From the NCBI GenBank assembly GCA_022561415.1, contig JADFRH010000084.1, forward strand, positions 1 to 8,630: a stretch of DNA of 8,630 bases, written 5' to 3'. A model generated the notes under the pieces. It did not search any database, was not told the DNA's origin, and saw only the letters and a program-made list of their open reading frames with translations. Below are positions 1 to 7,157 of the stretch, piece after piece. The stretch is from Planctomycetota bacterium. GTDB lineage: Bacteria > Planctomycetota > Phycisphaerae > UBA1845. Within the stretch, counting starts at the first letter, position 1; the number at the start of each line of letters is the position of its first letter. The position numbers were made by a program, and so were the translations under genes.

Positions 1-305
1 ACCTCGACGTCCGTGAGATATTCGGGATACATCGACCAGCCGTTGAATATCAGCGGCGGCAGGCGGGTTTGTAAGCTTTCTTCGCCCGGGATGCGGACGT
101 GCTGAAGACGTGGGTAGCGGCCGTCGGCTTCGTCGGCATACATTTGAAGCGCCATGCCCACTTGGTGAAGATTGTTCGCGCAGAATGCACGGCGCGCCGC
201 CTCCCGCGCGCGGGCAAGGCCCGGCATCAACATCGAGGCGAGAATCCCGATGATCGCGATGACAACGAGCACCTCGATAAGCGTGAAAGCCTTGCGTGGC
301 CGCAT
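1..305 (-). CDS. Type II secretion/type IV pilin-like pseudopilin, 3' end outside window
   Basis: The first 101 codons of a prepilin-type protein are visible; the C-terminus lies beyond base 1. It starts [12 protein letters not shown], a class III signal: a short basic leader, prepilin peptidase cleavage expected between Ala6 and Phe7, and the conserved Glu at +5 (Glu11). A hydrophobic helix follows (about residues 9-28), then an AREAARR stretch, then [21 protein letters not shown], the typical start of the globular domain. Ala at -1 replaces the commoner Gly, which prepilin peptidases tolerate. The ATG is preceded by GAGGAA at 314-319, a fair ribosome binding site that supports this start. 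Such proteins form pseudopili or pilus-like fibres across the envelope; planctomycetes carry many copies. The substrate or machine it serves cannot be told from this fragment. Confidence 0.9.
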   Translation of the reverse strand, partial: MRPRKAFTLIEVLVVIAIIGILASMLMPGLARAREAARRAFCANNLHQVGMALQMYADEADGRYPRLQHVRIPGEESLQTRLPPLIFNGWSMYPEYLTDVE

Positions 306-337
306 GGGATTCGTTCCTCGCGTTACACCCTTTTATC

Positions 338-355
338 GCTACGTCATACCGTAGC
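338..355. repeat. Perfect 6-bp inverted repeat upstream of the pseudopilin gene
   Basis: GCTACG (338-343) and CGTAGC (350-355) flank a 6-base spacer, 33 bp before the pseudopilin start. No T-run follows on either strand, so it does not look like an intrinsic terminator. It overlaps a weak promoter-like pair on the minus strand: TTGGCA at 364-369 and TATGAC at 343-348, with only 15 bp between them. It could be an operator or a leader hairpin. A short inverted repeat of this size can also arise by chance. Confidence 0.3.
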
Positions 356-420
356 TCCGGCGTTGCCAAGCGTCGAATTCCGGCAGGGTGGAGCACTATG
401 TGATATCGATAGGGCGTGGT

Positions 421-483
421 GTCGCACGCCGGACTGCGACGCCGGGGGGCGGTCGATTTAGTGCGTCGGTTGGATTGCAACCG
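421..483 (-). terminator. Two small hairpins just downstream of ygiQ, possible weak terminator
   Basis: Two perfect inverted repeats lie in the 180-bp gap after the ygiQ stop. One is CGGTTG/CAACCG (467-472 and 478-483, 5-base loop), starting 3 bases past the stop codon. The other is GTCGCA/TGCGAC (421-426 and 435-440, 8-base loop). Neither is followed by a T-tract in the minus direction, so intrinsic termination would be weak. The position is the best argument for a role. The rest of 306-485 shows no gene. Confidence 0.25.
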
Positions 484-485
484 AT

Positions 486-2504
486 CTACCCGGCGCCGCG
501 CCGACCAGGCCTATATCCCACTGTCTTTCGTGCGCGTGGTTGGCGCCCACTTGCGTCCGGGCTCCTTTGCGTGCTATGCACATGGTCCCCGCTGCGCACG
601 GCTCGCTGGGCGTGCTCGCGCCGCGCTTCGATGGCGGCCCGGGGCGGATCGGCGGGGATCAGACAGTCGCACCCCGAGCCGATCAGGTCGCGGCGACCGG
701 CCTCGGTCAGCGCCTTGCGCACCTGGAAATAATTCTCCGGCTTGAAGAACTGCATCAACGCGCGTTGCACCTTGCGATCGCGGAGGTGTTTGGCGACGTG
801 GACCGGCTTCATGGTCATCGGGTCCAGCCCGGTGTGGTACATGCAGGCCGCAATGTCGAACGGGGCGGGGATGAAGTCCTGCACCTGCTGCGGCCTGTAT
901 CCATTCTGTTTGAGAAAGACGGCCAGTTCGATCATCGCGCTGACATCGCTGCCGGGGTGCGCGGATATGAAGTAGGGAATCAGGTATTGTTCCTTCCCTG
1001 CCTTGCGCGACGCCTCTTTGAATTTCCGGGCGAACCGCCCGAAGTCGTCGATATCCGGCTTCTTCATGACATCGAGAGTCTTGCGGTCAGAGTGCTCCGG
1101 CGCTACCTTGAGATGCCCGCCCACATGATGTGCCGTCAACTCCTCGAGATACTCGTTCGAGAGCTGCGCGAGGTCCATACGAATTCCGCTGGCCACCAGC
1201 ACCTTGCGGATGCCCTTCTGCGATCGGGCCTCCCTCATCACCTCGATCAGCGGGCCGTGGTCGGTGCCGAGCAGTTTGCAGATCGTGGGGTGAACGCAGG
1301 ATAGGCGTCGGCAGATTGCCTCGATGTCCGGCCGCTTGCATCGCATCTCATACATGTTGGCCGTCGGACCGCCGATGTCCGAGATCGTACCCTTGAAGTC
1401 CTTGTCGCGCCCGAGCCGGGCCACCTCGCGAATGAGCGACTCCTTGCTTCGCGACTGGATAATGCGCCCCTGGTGCGTGGTGATCGAACAGAACGTGCAA
1501 CCCCCGAAGCAGCCGCGCATGATGGTGATGGAGTCCTTGATCATTTCGTGGGAGGGGATGGGTTCGCGGTACCTCGGGTGGGACTTCCGAGTGTAAGGAA
1601 GGTCGTAAAACGAATCCATGGCGGCCTGTGACTCGGGCAACTGCGGTGGGCGGCACACGACGAGCTGGCGGTCGTGCCACTGAACGAGCGTTTTGGCGTT
1701 GTAGGGATTCGTTTCGAGGTGAATGCGGCGCGTTGCCTCGGCGAACTTGCGGGTGTCGGCCTTGACCTCTTCGAAGGACGGGATCGCGAGCACGTCGTCG
1801 CCCGACGGTGCTTCTTCCGATGCGCCCAGGGCGTAGGTAACGCCGCGCATGTCACGCAGATCCTTGACGGTCTCACCGCCGGCGAGTCGCCGGGCGACCT
1901 CCACGATGCCCGATTCGCCCATCCCGAACAGAAGCAGGTCAGCCTTGGCATCGAGCAGGATGGACCGCTTGACCGTGTCGCTCCAGTAGTCGTAGTGCGC
2001 CAATCGGCGCAGGCTCGCCTCCACACCTCCGATGATGACCGGCACACCTTTGTAGGCCTCGCGTGCCCGGTGGCTGTAGGGAAGGGTGGCCCGATCCGGA
2101 CGCAGCCCGATTCGGCCGCCGGGCGAGTAGGCGTCGTCGTTGCGCACCTTGCGGTTGGCCGTGTAGTGATTGATCATCGAGTCCATGTTGCCGGCGCTGA
2201 TGGCGAAAAAGAGCCTGGGCCGCCCGAACGTTTTCCATGCGTCGCAGTTGTGCCAATCGGGCTGAGCGATGATGCCGACGCGAAAGCCGCTCGCCTCGAG
2301 AACCCGACCGAGGATCGCCATCGCGAAGCTGGGATGATCGACATAGGCGTCGCCGGTCACGAACACGACGTCGATTTCGTCCCACCCGCGCAGCCGGGCT
2401 TCGGCCGGAGTCATGGGAAGCGGCGCGGAAGAGGTGTTCGCCGACACACGCAACGGTACGAGATTAGTGGCCACGGGTTTCGAAACTTGAAGTTTGTTGA
2501 TCAT
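486..2504 (-). CDS. ygiQ: YgiQ family (UPF0313) radical SAM protein
   Basis: Encodes about 672 residues. The N-terminal part carries family hallmarks: a [16 protein letters not shown] block, [46 protein letters not shown]. The radical SAM cluster motif CFGGCTFC is at 1488-1511 (Cys332, Cys336, Cys339 from this start), ligating a [4Fe-4S] cluster that would cleave S-adenosylmethionine. It is followed by SITTHQGR and a later [10 protein letters not shown] block. The conserved part ends near [11 protein letters not shown]; the last 45 or so residues are Arg/Ala-rich and look like a variable tail. The ATG at 2504 is chosen because MINKLQ begins about 30 residues before the [13 protein letters not shown] block, as in E. 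coli YgiQ. The longer reading to 2600 would start at TTG and adds an Arg-rich stretch. A weak GAG precedes the start. The family is widespread and conserved, but its substrate is not established to my knowledge. It is probably cytoplasmic. Confidence 0.95.
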   Translation of the reverse strand: MINKLQVSKPVATNLVPLRVSANTSSAPLPMTPAEARLRGWDEIDVVFVTGDAYVDHPSFAMAILGRVLEASGFRVGIIAQPDWHNCDAWKTFGRPRLFFAISAGNMDSMINHYTANRKVRNDDAYSPGGRIGLRPDRATLPYSHRAREAYKGVPVIIGGVEASLRRLAHYDYWSDTVKRSILLDAKADLLLFGMGESGIVEVARRLAGGETVKDLRDMRGVTYALGASEEAPSGDDVLAIPSFEEVKADTRKFAEATRRIHLETNPYNAKTLVQWHDRQLVVCRPPQLPESQAAMDSFYDLPYTRKSHPRYREPIPSHEMIKDSITIMRGCFGGCTFCSITTHQGRIIQSRSKESLIREVARLGRDKDFKGTISDIGGPTANMYEMRCKRPDIEAICRRLSCVHPTICKLLGTDHGPLIEVMREARSQKGIRKVLVASGIRMDLAQLSNEYLEELTAHHVGGHLKVAPEHSDRKTLDVMKKPDIDDFGRFARKFKEASRKAGKEQYLIPYFISAHPGSDVSAMIELAVFLKQNGYRPQQVQDFIPAPFDIAACMYHTGLDPMTMKPVHVAKHLRDRKVQRALMQFFKPENYFQVRKALTEAGRRDLIGSGCDCLIPADPPRAAIEARREHAQRAVRSGDHVHSTQRSPDASGRQPRARKTVGYRPGRRGAG

Positions 2505-2645
2505 GTCTGATTCTCGAGGCCGATCCGTCCACCGCGACGCTCGCGAAACGGCTCTTTGGTTGTCGTTGATCGCTCTGCGCCGCGGCCGGCGACCGGTCAA
2601 ATCGGGTTGCCGGGCGGCATGCCGGGGCGTCGATCAACGGGGCAC

Positions 2646-2674
2646 ATTGTAGCTTGGCTTGGGCCGACCCGCAA
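2646..2674 (-). promoter_or_regulatory. Sigma70-like promoter for ygiQ
   Basis: On the minus strand, TTGCGG (2669-2674) and TACAAT (2646-2651) are separated by exactly 17 bp. The -10 box differs from consensus at one position. The start point would fall near 2639, leaving a leader of about 135 nt before the ygiQ ATG at 2504. This suggests ygiQ is transcribed separately from the zinc-ribbon gene 253 bp upstream. A small GC-rich hairpin (2709-2713 with 2717-2721) lies between the zinc-ribbon stop and this promoter but has no T-run. Nothing else gene-like is seen in 2505-2757. Confidence 0.5.
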
Positions 2675-2757
2675 GGATGCTCGCCAAGCCGGTCTTGCCG
2701 CTTGTCCGGCCGTGCGACGGCATGCACAATCGGGAGTCGCCCAGAGGTGTCCCGGGT

Positions 2758-3252
2758 CTAGCTGATCTTCTTCAGCAGCTTGCGGAGGAAACCAGAGGCG
2801 AGCGGCTTTGGGACGTCCCCAAACGGCAACTCCGCGTCCTCCTCCAGCAGCTTGTTGATGTACTTGCGGCTACGTTTGCCACCGGTCTTCAGGCGGGCCA
2901 TGGCCGCTTGCGCGTCCTCCAGCTTCGACGTGTGCATCGAGCGAATATAGATGTTCACGTCCGATTCGACCTCGACGAAATCCGCCTGCGGATGCTCCTC
3001 GTCGGACTTGGGTCCACCATCTGTCAGGTGACCGATGGCGGCCGCAAATTGTACGGACTCGTGACGGAGCTCTGCGTCGTGGCGCGCTTCTTGTTCATCG
3101 ATCGGCGTGATCGACAGAATCTCGATGTCGTCGTGCGGGTTGGGAATGTAAACGGAGGCCTTGCAGAAGGGGCACTTGCCGTGCTTCCCGCCGGCGCTGT
3201 CCGGCGCTTTGATCGACTTCTGACATTGCGGGCAATGGAGCTCGATACTCAT
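2758..3252 (-). CDS. Small zinc-ribbon protein of unknown function
   Basis: Encodes 164 residues. The N-terminus holds a zinc-ribbon-like motif with Cys7-x2-Cys10 and Cys27-x2-Cys30 (CPQC...CPFC, with a GGKHGKCPFC turn), of a type often seen in short planctomycete proteins. The middle (about 40-95) is acidic and hydrophilic with no obvious fold. The C-terminal third is charged and probably helical (KLEDAQAAMARLKTGG, then KRSRKYINKLLEEDAEL), ending in a basic amphipathic stretch, SGFLRKLLKKIS. There is no signal peptide or membrane segment, so it is probably cytoplasmic. The start is well supported: AGGAG at 3261-3265 lies 8 bases before the ATG. It follows der by 75 bp on the same strand with no convincing terminator between, so co-transcription is plausible. 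The ribbon could bind nucleic acid or protein; I do not recognise a named family and assign no function. Confidence 0.85.
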   Translation of the reverse strand: MSIELHCPQCQKSIKAPDSAGGKHGKCPFCKASVYIPNPHDDIEILSITPIDEQEARHDAELRHESVQFAAAIGHLTDGGPKSDEEHPQADFVEVESDVNIYIRSMHTSKLEDAQAAMARLKTGGKRSRKYINKLLEEDAELPFGDVPKPLASGFLRKLLKKIS

Positions 3253-3327
3253 GCCGCTGGCTCCTGTGTGTTCACGGGCGATCCCTCACGCGCACGCGAC
3301 CGGCTAGGCCGTCGGTCGGCAAGCCGA

Positions 3328-4662
3328 TTATGCTGGTACTCGCCTACGTCGTGCTCGAAAGACCAATCGTATCGGAATCTCGGGGAATGGCAACATCTCC
3401 CGGAAGCGATTCAGCAGAAATCGCTCGTAGTTCTGCGACACGAGTTCCGGGGCGTTGACGAAGACCACGATCGTCGGCGGCACCGTCGAAACCTGCGTTG
3501 CGTAGAAGAACTTGGGCGTCTTCTTCCCGCGCTTGCTGCGGGGGGCGTTGGCTTCCATCGCCTGCTGGAGCACCTGGTTGAGTCTGCCCGTACCCACCCG
3601 CGTCGTGGATTGTTTGTGAAGTTCCGTGGCGAGGTCGATGGTCGCCGAAACGTTCCGCCCCTCGATCGCCGACGTGAACGCCACCGGGGCGTAGTCGATC
3701 TCCGGCAGCACCTTCGAGAGGTATTCGCCGTACTCCTCGGTCGAGGTCCGGCCCTTGGCGAGATCCCACTTGTTGACCACCAGCACGCACGCCTTGTGCT
3801 CGGCCACGATCAAATGGGCGAGGTGCTTGTCAACGTGCGCCACCGGCACGGTCGAGTCAATCAGAAGCAGCACAACGTCGGCGCGCCCGATCGATCGCGT
3901 CGCCCGCGAATAGGCGTAGAACTCTATGTCGTCGGCGATGCGGGCCTTCTTCCGAATGCCGGCCGTATCGATGACCAGTAGGGTCCGATCGTCCTTTTCG
4001 ATCCGTACATCGACGCTGTCCCGCGTGGTTCCGGGAACCTCGCTGACGATGACGCGCTCCTCACCGGCCAGCGCATTGACGAAACTGCTCTTGCCGGCGT
4101 TGCGCCTGCCGACCACGGCGATCTTGATGACCGGATCGCCCGGGTTGTCGCTACTGATCCCGCCCAGCTCATCGACAATGAGATCGCGAAGGTCTCGCCG
4201 ACCATGCCCGTGTACGGCGCTGACCGGCAGGGGCTCGCCCAACCCCAGCGAGCAGAACTCGCCCAGATTGTCTTCCAGCCGCGAGCTGTCCACCTTGTTG
4301 GCGATCAACCGGACGCGCCCGGTGGAATTGTGTCGGCGTAGAAGGTCGGCCGTCTCTCGGTCGAGGGTGGTGAGCTGCTCTCGCGCATCGACCACCAGAA
4401 GAATCAAAGCGGCTTGACGGATCGCGTATTCGATCTGACGCTCGACGTGTTCACCCAGATCATCGCGATCGACGATTCCGTGCCCACCGGTGTCAACCAA
4501 TTCGAAATAGTTGTCGTCGATATCGCAAACCGCGGAGACCCGGTCGCGCGTAACCCCGGCCGTCGGCTCGACGATGCTGGCACGCTGGCGTGCCAGGACG
4601 TTGAACAGGCTGCTCTTGCCCACGTTGGGCCGGCCCACAATAGCGACAATGGGAAGCGGCAT
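3328..4662 (-). CDS. der: Ribosome biogenesis GTPase Der (EngA), two GTPase domains plus KH-like domain
   Basis: Encodes 444 residues, normal length for Der. The first GTPase domain has G1 GRPNVGKSS (10-18), G2 TRDR with Thr38, G3 DTGG (57-60) and G4 NKVD (122-125). The second has G1 GRRNAGKSS (185-193), G2 PGTTRD, G3 DTAG (232-235) and G4 NKWD (297-300). The C-terminal 90 or so residues form the KH-like domain (FFYATQVSTVPPTIVVFVN, then NRFREMLPFPEIPIRLVFR). Tandem G domains with this tail are unique to Der, which acts in maturation of the 50S ribosomal subunit in the cytoplasm and is usually essential. The Lys-Ser of both P-loops is intact, though the second has Arg-Arg and Ala where many homologues have Arg-Pro and Val. 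No Shine-Dalgarno is visible before the ATG at 4662; a TATGAT sits 8 bases upstream of it. Divergent from the subtilase gene. Confidence 0.97.
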   Translation of the reverse strand: MPLPIVAIVGRPNVGKSSLFNVLARQRASIVEPTAGVTRDRVSAVCDIDDNYFELVDTGGHGIVDRDDLGEHVERQIEYAIRQAALILLVVDAREQLTTLDRETADLLRRHNSTGRVRLIANKVDSSRLEDNLGEFCSLGLGEPLPVSAVHGHGRRDLRDLIVDELGGISSDNPGDPVIKIAVVGRRNAGKSSFVNALAGEERVIVSEVPGTTRDSVDVRIEKDDRTLLVIDTAGIRKKARIADDIEFYAYSRATRSIGRADVVLLLIDSTVPVAHVDKHLAHLIVAEHKACVLVVNKWDLAKGRTSTEEYGEYLSKVLPEIDYAPVAFTSAIEGRNVSATIDLATELHKQSTTRVGTGRLNQVLQQAMEANAPRSKRGKKTPKFFYATQVSTVPPTIVVFVNAPELVSQNYERFLLNRFREMLPFPEIPIRLVFRARRRRVPA

Positions 4663-4670
4663 AGCACGGC

Positions 4671-4676
4671 ATCATA
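4671..4676 (-). promoter_or_regulatory. Candidate -10 box immediately upstream of der
   Basis: TATGAT on the minus strand ends 8 bases before the der ATG, so transcription would begin at or within a few bases of the start codon, giving a leaderless or near-leaderless mRNA. This fits the absence of a ribosome binding site. There is no recognisable -35 hexamer at the proper distance, which keeps confidence low. A second TATGAT occurs at 4750-4755, also without a clear -35. Confidence 0.3.
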
Positions 4677-4850
4677 CACCCGCACGGCCGCGCAACCCAC
4701 CCTTCAAGGCGAAGAGACAACCGCCCGGTAGGCGCCCCTGCCCAGCGGGATCATACCCGGCCGAAATTTATGGGACGCGACCGGACCTCTAGGCATCCAG
4801 GCGTCGATTCTGACGATGTCTTGCGATGTGAATCGTATTCTCCCTGTAGA

Positions 4851-4965
4851 ACCGGTGAAACCGGCTTTCCCGGCGGCGGGGAAGGGCGGGCTCCGGACTC
4901 AAGGGTACGCTACACCAGGTCACCGGTAAAACCGGCTTGCCGCGCAGTGCAACCGGCTTGCTGGG
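4851..4965. repeat. Cluster of three CCGG-rich repeats before the subtilase gene
   Basis: Two near-complete copies of a repeat built from ACCGGTnnnACCGGC plus TTGCCGG lie at 4851-4876 (with TTTCCCGG in place of TTGCCGG) and 4922-4944. A partial copy with only the second half, ACCGGCTTGCTGGG, lies at 4952-4965. All are in the same orientation. Related copies occur at 5089-5111 and 6874-6896. The core ACCGGC-TT-GCCGGT is self-complementary. The last copy ends 3 bases before the subtilase ATG. No IS-like ends or transposase are present. Confidence 0.7.
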
Positions 4966-4968
4966 CTT

Positions 4969-6825
4969 ATGAACATGAGACCATCTACTTTGTATCGAAT
5001 CTATCCGATCCTGCTCACGTTGCTTCTGAGCGGCTGCGGCGCGGGACCGACAGTACCGCTCGGCGACACGGAGGAATCGAACGAGTCGACCGGTGAGACC
5101 GGCTTGCCGGTTGTCTTCGCGGACGACGCCGATGAGGACATGGCATCGCTGCCGACGGTCGAGAACGAACTGCTGGTCCAACCCTATCCCGGAGCCGATG
5201 CGACAGCCCTGGCCGATCTTTACGCCGAAGTGGGCGCCACGGTTATCGGCGAACTCAGCGATATCGGCTTGACGGTGCTGCAAGTTCCGCCGGACGAACT
5301 TGCGCAGATCGCCGAGGAGCTGGCTTCGAGTGACCTGATCGAAGGAATCCACAGGAATTACCGCTACGACGCCCAGCAGTCCCCGAGTGATCCAATGTTT
5401 GTCCTACAACATCACCTTGCTCAGATTGGAATCGCCGAAGCCTGGAATCTTACGACCGGGGCCCAAGAGATCGTCATCGCCATCGTCGACACAGGTGTGC
5501 AGCCTGACCATCCCGATCTCGAAGAAAGCATTGTAGACGGGTGGAACGTCCTCGATGGGAACGCCGACTACGCCGACGCAGCCGGACATGGCACTCAGGT
5601 GACCGGTATTGTGGCGGCCGTCTCGAACAATCTCATCGGCGTGACCGGCGTGACGTGGGATTGCCCGATCCTCGCCGTTCGTGTGGCCGACGACGACGGT
5701 TGGGCAACCAGTCGGAACATCGCCGCGGGGATACTCTGGGCCATCGGGCAGGGTGCCAAAGTCATCAACGTCAGCTTTTCACCTCTCTGGTCCAACACCA
5801 TCGTCAGATCGGCCGCCAGGCAAGCGTTTAATCGGGGCGCGCTCGTGGTCATCAGTGCCGGAAACGCCGGCGGGTTGACGCGATCACGCGGGTACCATGA
5901 GGCCTTGTTTGTCGGAGCGGTGGACGAGCGCGGGGAACTCGCCTCGTTCTCCGATCGCGGTCCGTTTGTCGATATCGTGGCGCCGGGAACGTCGATTCGA
6001 ACGACCTCGATGGGTTCGTCGTACCGCCGTACGAGCGGAACGTCCTTTGCCGCGCCGATCGTCGCGGGAGCGGCCGCACTGGCATGGTCTACCAATCCCG
6101 ACCTCAGACCGACTACGATTGTCGACGCGTTGATCGGCGCCGCCGTTGACTTGGGGCCGGCGTTCAAAGACGACTCGTACGGTCACGGTCTCGTGGATGT
6201 CGGTGCCGCAGTCGCTGCGGCGTCACGAACGACGTTCGTTCCCGATGTCTCCCCTCCGACCGTACAGATCGTGCAACCGGAAGAGGGTGAGACCCTTAGC
6301 GGGCGATCCATCGTGACTGTGGAGGCGGAGGACTTCTGGGGCGTCGCGGATGTGGTCATGTCGGTGGATGGCATGCCGTTCGCCACCGACACGCGGCCCC
6401 CGTATCGCTTCGTACTGGCGGCCGACGCACTGGGCGGTGGTGACCACGAGCTGTCGTTCGTGGCTACGGACCTGACAGGGAACGCATCCGATCCGGCGGC
6501 GATCACGGTATATGTGACGGGTTCGCGCCGCGTCGGACAGGGAAGCCTGCCGCAGATCGTTTTCGAAGCACCCGTGTCCGGAAGCCTGGTTACCGAGGAC
6601 ACGACGATTAGAGCGACCGTCAGTGCGGGGGTAAGCCTTGCGTACGTGGAATGGCTGATTGACGACGTGCCGGTTTTTGTCACCGCCGTAAGTGGTTCGT
6701 CGTCACTCGTGACATACATGTGGCGTATCTCAAGCGTCGAGCCCGGGCCGCACACGATCACGCTGGTGGTGACCGACGCAGGCGGGGCCATGACGACGGG
6801 ACGCCTCGAGCTGAACACACGATAG
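4969..6825 (+). CDS. Lipoprotein subtilisin-like serine protease (S8) with C-terminal Ig-like domains
   Basis: Encodes 618 residues. A lipoprotein signal ends in the lipobox LSGC (Cys23), predicting export and lipid anchoring. A short acidic linker (about 24-60) is followed by an inhibitor-I9/fervidolysin-like prodomain (about 64-142). The peptidase S8 domain spans about 155-410, with all catalytic elements intact: Asp174 (IVDTGVQPDH), His207 (GHGTQVTG), oxyanion Asn299 (SAGN) and Ser359 (SGTSFAAP). Two Ig-like beta modules follow (about 428-517, SPPTVQIVQPEEGETLSG; and 527-618), typical of extracellular adhesion or substrate-binding domains. It is expected to be an autoprocessed, surface-attached endopeptidase; the substrate is unknown. 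No Shine-Dalgarno precedes the ATG, and Met3 (4975) is an alternative start giving the same signal peptide. Part of the linker (residues 41-48, TGETGLPV) is encoded by a copy of the dispersed CCGG repeat. Confidence 0.95.
   Translation: MNMRPSTLYRIYPILLTLLLSGCGAGPTVPLGDTEESNESTGETGLPVVFADDADEDMASLPTVENELLVQPYPGADATALADLYAEVGATVIGELSDIGLTVLQVPPDELAQIAEELASSDLIEGIHRNYRYDAQQSPSDPMFVLQHHLAQIGIAEAWNLTTGAQEIVIAIVDTGVQPDHPDLEESIVDGWNVLDGNADYADAAGHGTQVTGIVAAVSNNLIGVTGVTWDCPILAVRVADDDGWATSRNIAAGILWAIGQGAKVINVSFSPLWSNTIVRSAARQAFNRGALVVISAGNAGGLTRSRGYHEALFVGAVDERGELASFSDRGPFVDIVAPGTSIRTTSMGSSYRRTSGTSFAAPIVAGAAALAWSTNPDLRPTTIVDALIGAAVDLGPAFKDDSYGHGLVDVGAAVAAASRTTFVPDVSPPTVQIVQPEEGETLSGRSIVTVEAEDFWGVADVVMSVDGMPFATDTRPPYRFVLAADALGGGDHELSFVATDLTGNASDPAAITVYVTGSRRVGQGSLPQIVFEAPVSGSLVTEDTTIRATVSAGVSLAYVEWLIDDVPVFVTAVSGSSSLVTYMWRISSVEPGPHTITLVVTDAGGAMTTGRLELNTR
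5089..5111 (+). repeat. CCGG repeat copy inside the subtilase coding sequence
   Basis: A full copy of the repeat otherwise seen in the flanking intergenic DNA sits in frame near the 5' end of the protease gene and encodes TGETGLPV in the linker after the lipid anchor. Its right half, 5098-5111, is a perfect inverted repeat (ACCGGC, two bases, GCCGGT). It does not disturb the signal peptide or prodomain. Confidence 0.7.
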
Positions 6826-6855
6826 AGACGTGCGTCCGTGGTCGCAACGATGAAC

Positions 6856-6867
6856 GACCTATAGGTC
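6856..6867. repeat. 12-bp perfect palindrome after the subtilase stop
   Basis: GACCTATAGGTC reads the same on both strands and lies 30 bp past the protease stop, just before the 6874-6896 repeat. With no loop it suits a dimeric protein binding site better than an RNA hairpin. It could be chance. Confidence 0.4.
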
Positions 6868-6873
6868 CGTACG

Positions 6874-6896
6874 ACCGGCGGAACCGGCTTGCCGGC
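6874..6896. repeat. CCGG repeat copy downstream of the subtilase
   Basis: Same architecture as the copies at 4851, 4922 and 5089: ACCGG, a short spacer, ACCGGC, then TTGCCGGC. The 3' half is a CCGGC/GCCGG hairpin with a two-base centre. It lies 48 bp beyond the protease stop and could fold in the transcript, but there is no U-run. Confidence 0.65.
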
Positions 6897-7120
6897 TGCG
6901 GGTTTCCGTGCCGGCCGGATCGCAGACCACATTGTCACCGACGTGGCATTCCGTTCGGCTGGAAGATCCGTCTGGTGCCGTCCGTTGGCTTCAAGGACGA
7001 TCTGCGACAGACGCTTCATCACATATGGTTTCGCGCCGTTTTCCTGCCGACATAGCCGTTTCCGCGAGGTGAAAGATGCGGCTCCGGGTTATAGGGCGTG
7101 TCACGTTCGTGTTCACGCCG

Positions 7121-7149
7121 TTGGGTCAGCGTCGCGTGCGTCGTCTAAC
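7121..7149 (+). promoter_or_regulatory. Weak promoter candidate for the DUF3179 gene
   Basis: TTGGGT (7121-7126) and TCTAAC (7144-7149) are 17 bp apart. They match the sigma70 consensus at three and four of six positions. The start point would fall near 7156, directly before the proposed start region of the DUF3179 gene. Spacing and location are the main support. Confidence 0.25.
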
Positions 7150-7157
7150 GGGAGACT

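Larger units (their letters stand above)
4663..4968. other. Divergent intergenic region between der and the subtilase
   Basis: This 306-bp stretch separates two divergently transcribed genes and must hold both promoters. The der side has two TATGAT boxes on the minus strand. For the subtilase I find only a weak TATTCT at 4836-4841 without a good -35 partner. The right third (4851-4965) is occupied by CCGG-rich repeats. Open frames crossing it on both strands have no recognisable protein features and overlap the subtilase start, so I do not call a gene here. Confidence 0.6.
6826..7148. other. Intergenic region between subtilase and DUF3179 genes
   Basis: About 320 bp without a supported gene. 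It holds a 12-bp perfect palindrome (6856-6867), one CCGG repeat copy (6874-6896) and a weak promoter-like pair near its right end. No T-tract terminator is visible after the subtilase. The minus-strand frame that crosses this region and the end of the protease lacks recognisable protein features. Confidence 0.6.

Noticed and set aside
1674..2510. Plus-strand 278-codon frame, and a similar one at 540-1304, opposite ygiQ
   Set aside because: Both are antisense to a strongly conserved YgiQ protein and show no recognisable domain.
2505..2600. N-terminal extension of YgiQ to 2600
   Set aside because: It would start at TTG and add an Arg-rich stretch not expected in the family. The ATG at 2504 matches the usual distance to the first conserved block.
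2659..3981. Plus-strand 440-codon open frame spanning the zinc-ribbon gene and half of der
   Set aside because: It runs antisense across two genes with clear motifs. Its product is Arg/Val-rich with no recognisable features, as expected of a shadow frame in GC-rich DNA.
4851..4965. CRISPR array
   Set aside because: The repeats are short, imperfect and unevenly spaced, one copy is inside a gene, and no cas genes are nearby.
4770..5352. Plus-strand frame 4770-5096 and minus-strand frame 4789-5352 in the divergent intergenic region
   Set aside because: The products are composed largely of translated CCGG repeats and overlap the subtilase N-terminus. There is no ribosome binding site or domain.
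6183..7022. Minus-strand 279-codon open frame opposite the end of the subtilase
   Set aside because: It overlaps the Ig-like modules of the protease. Its Ser/Thr/Arg-rich product has no signal, motif or plausible start context.
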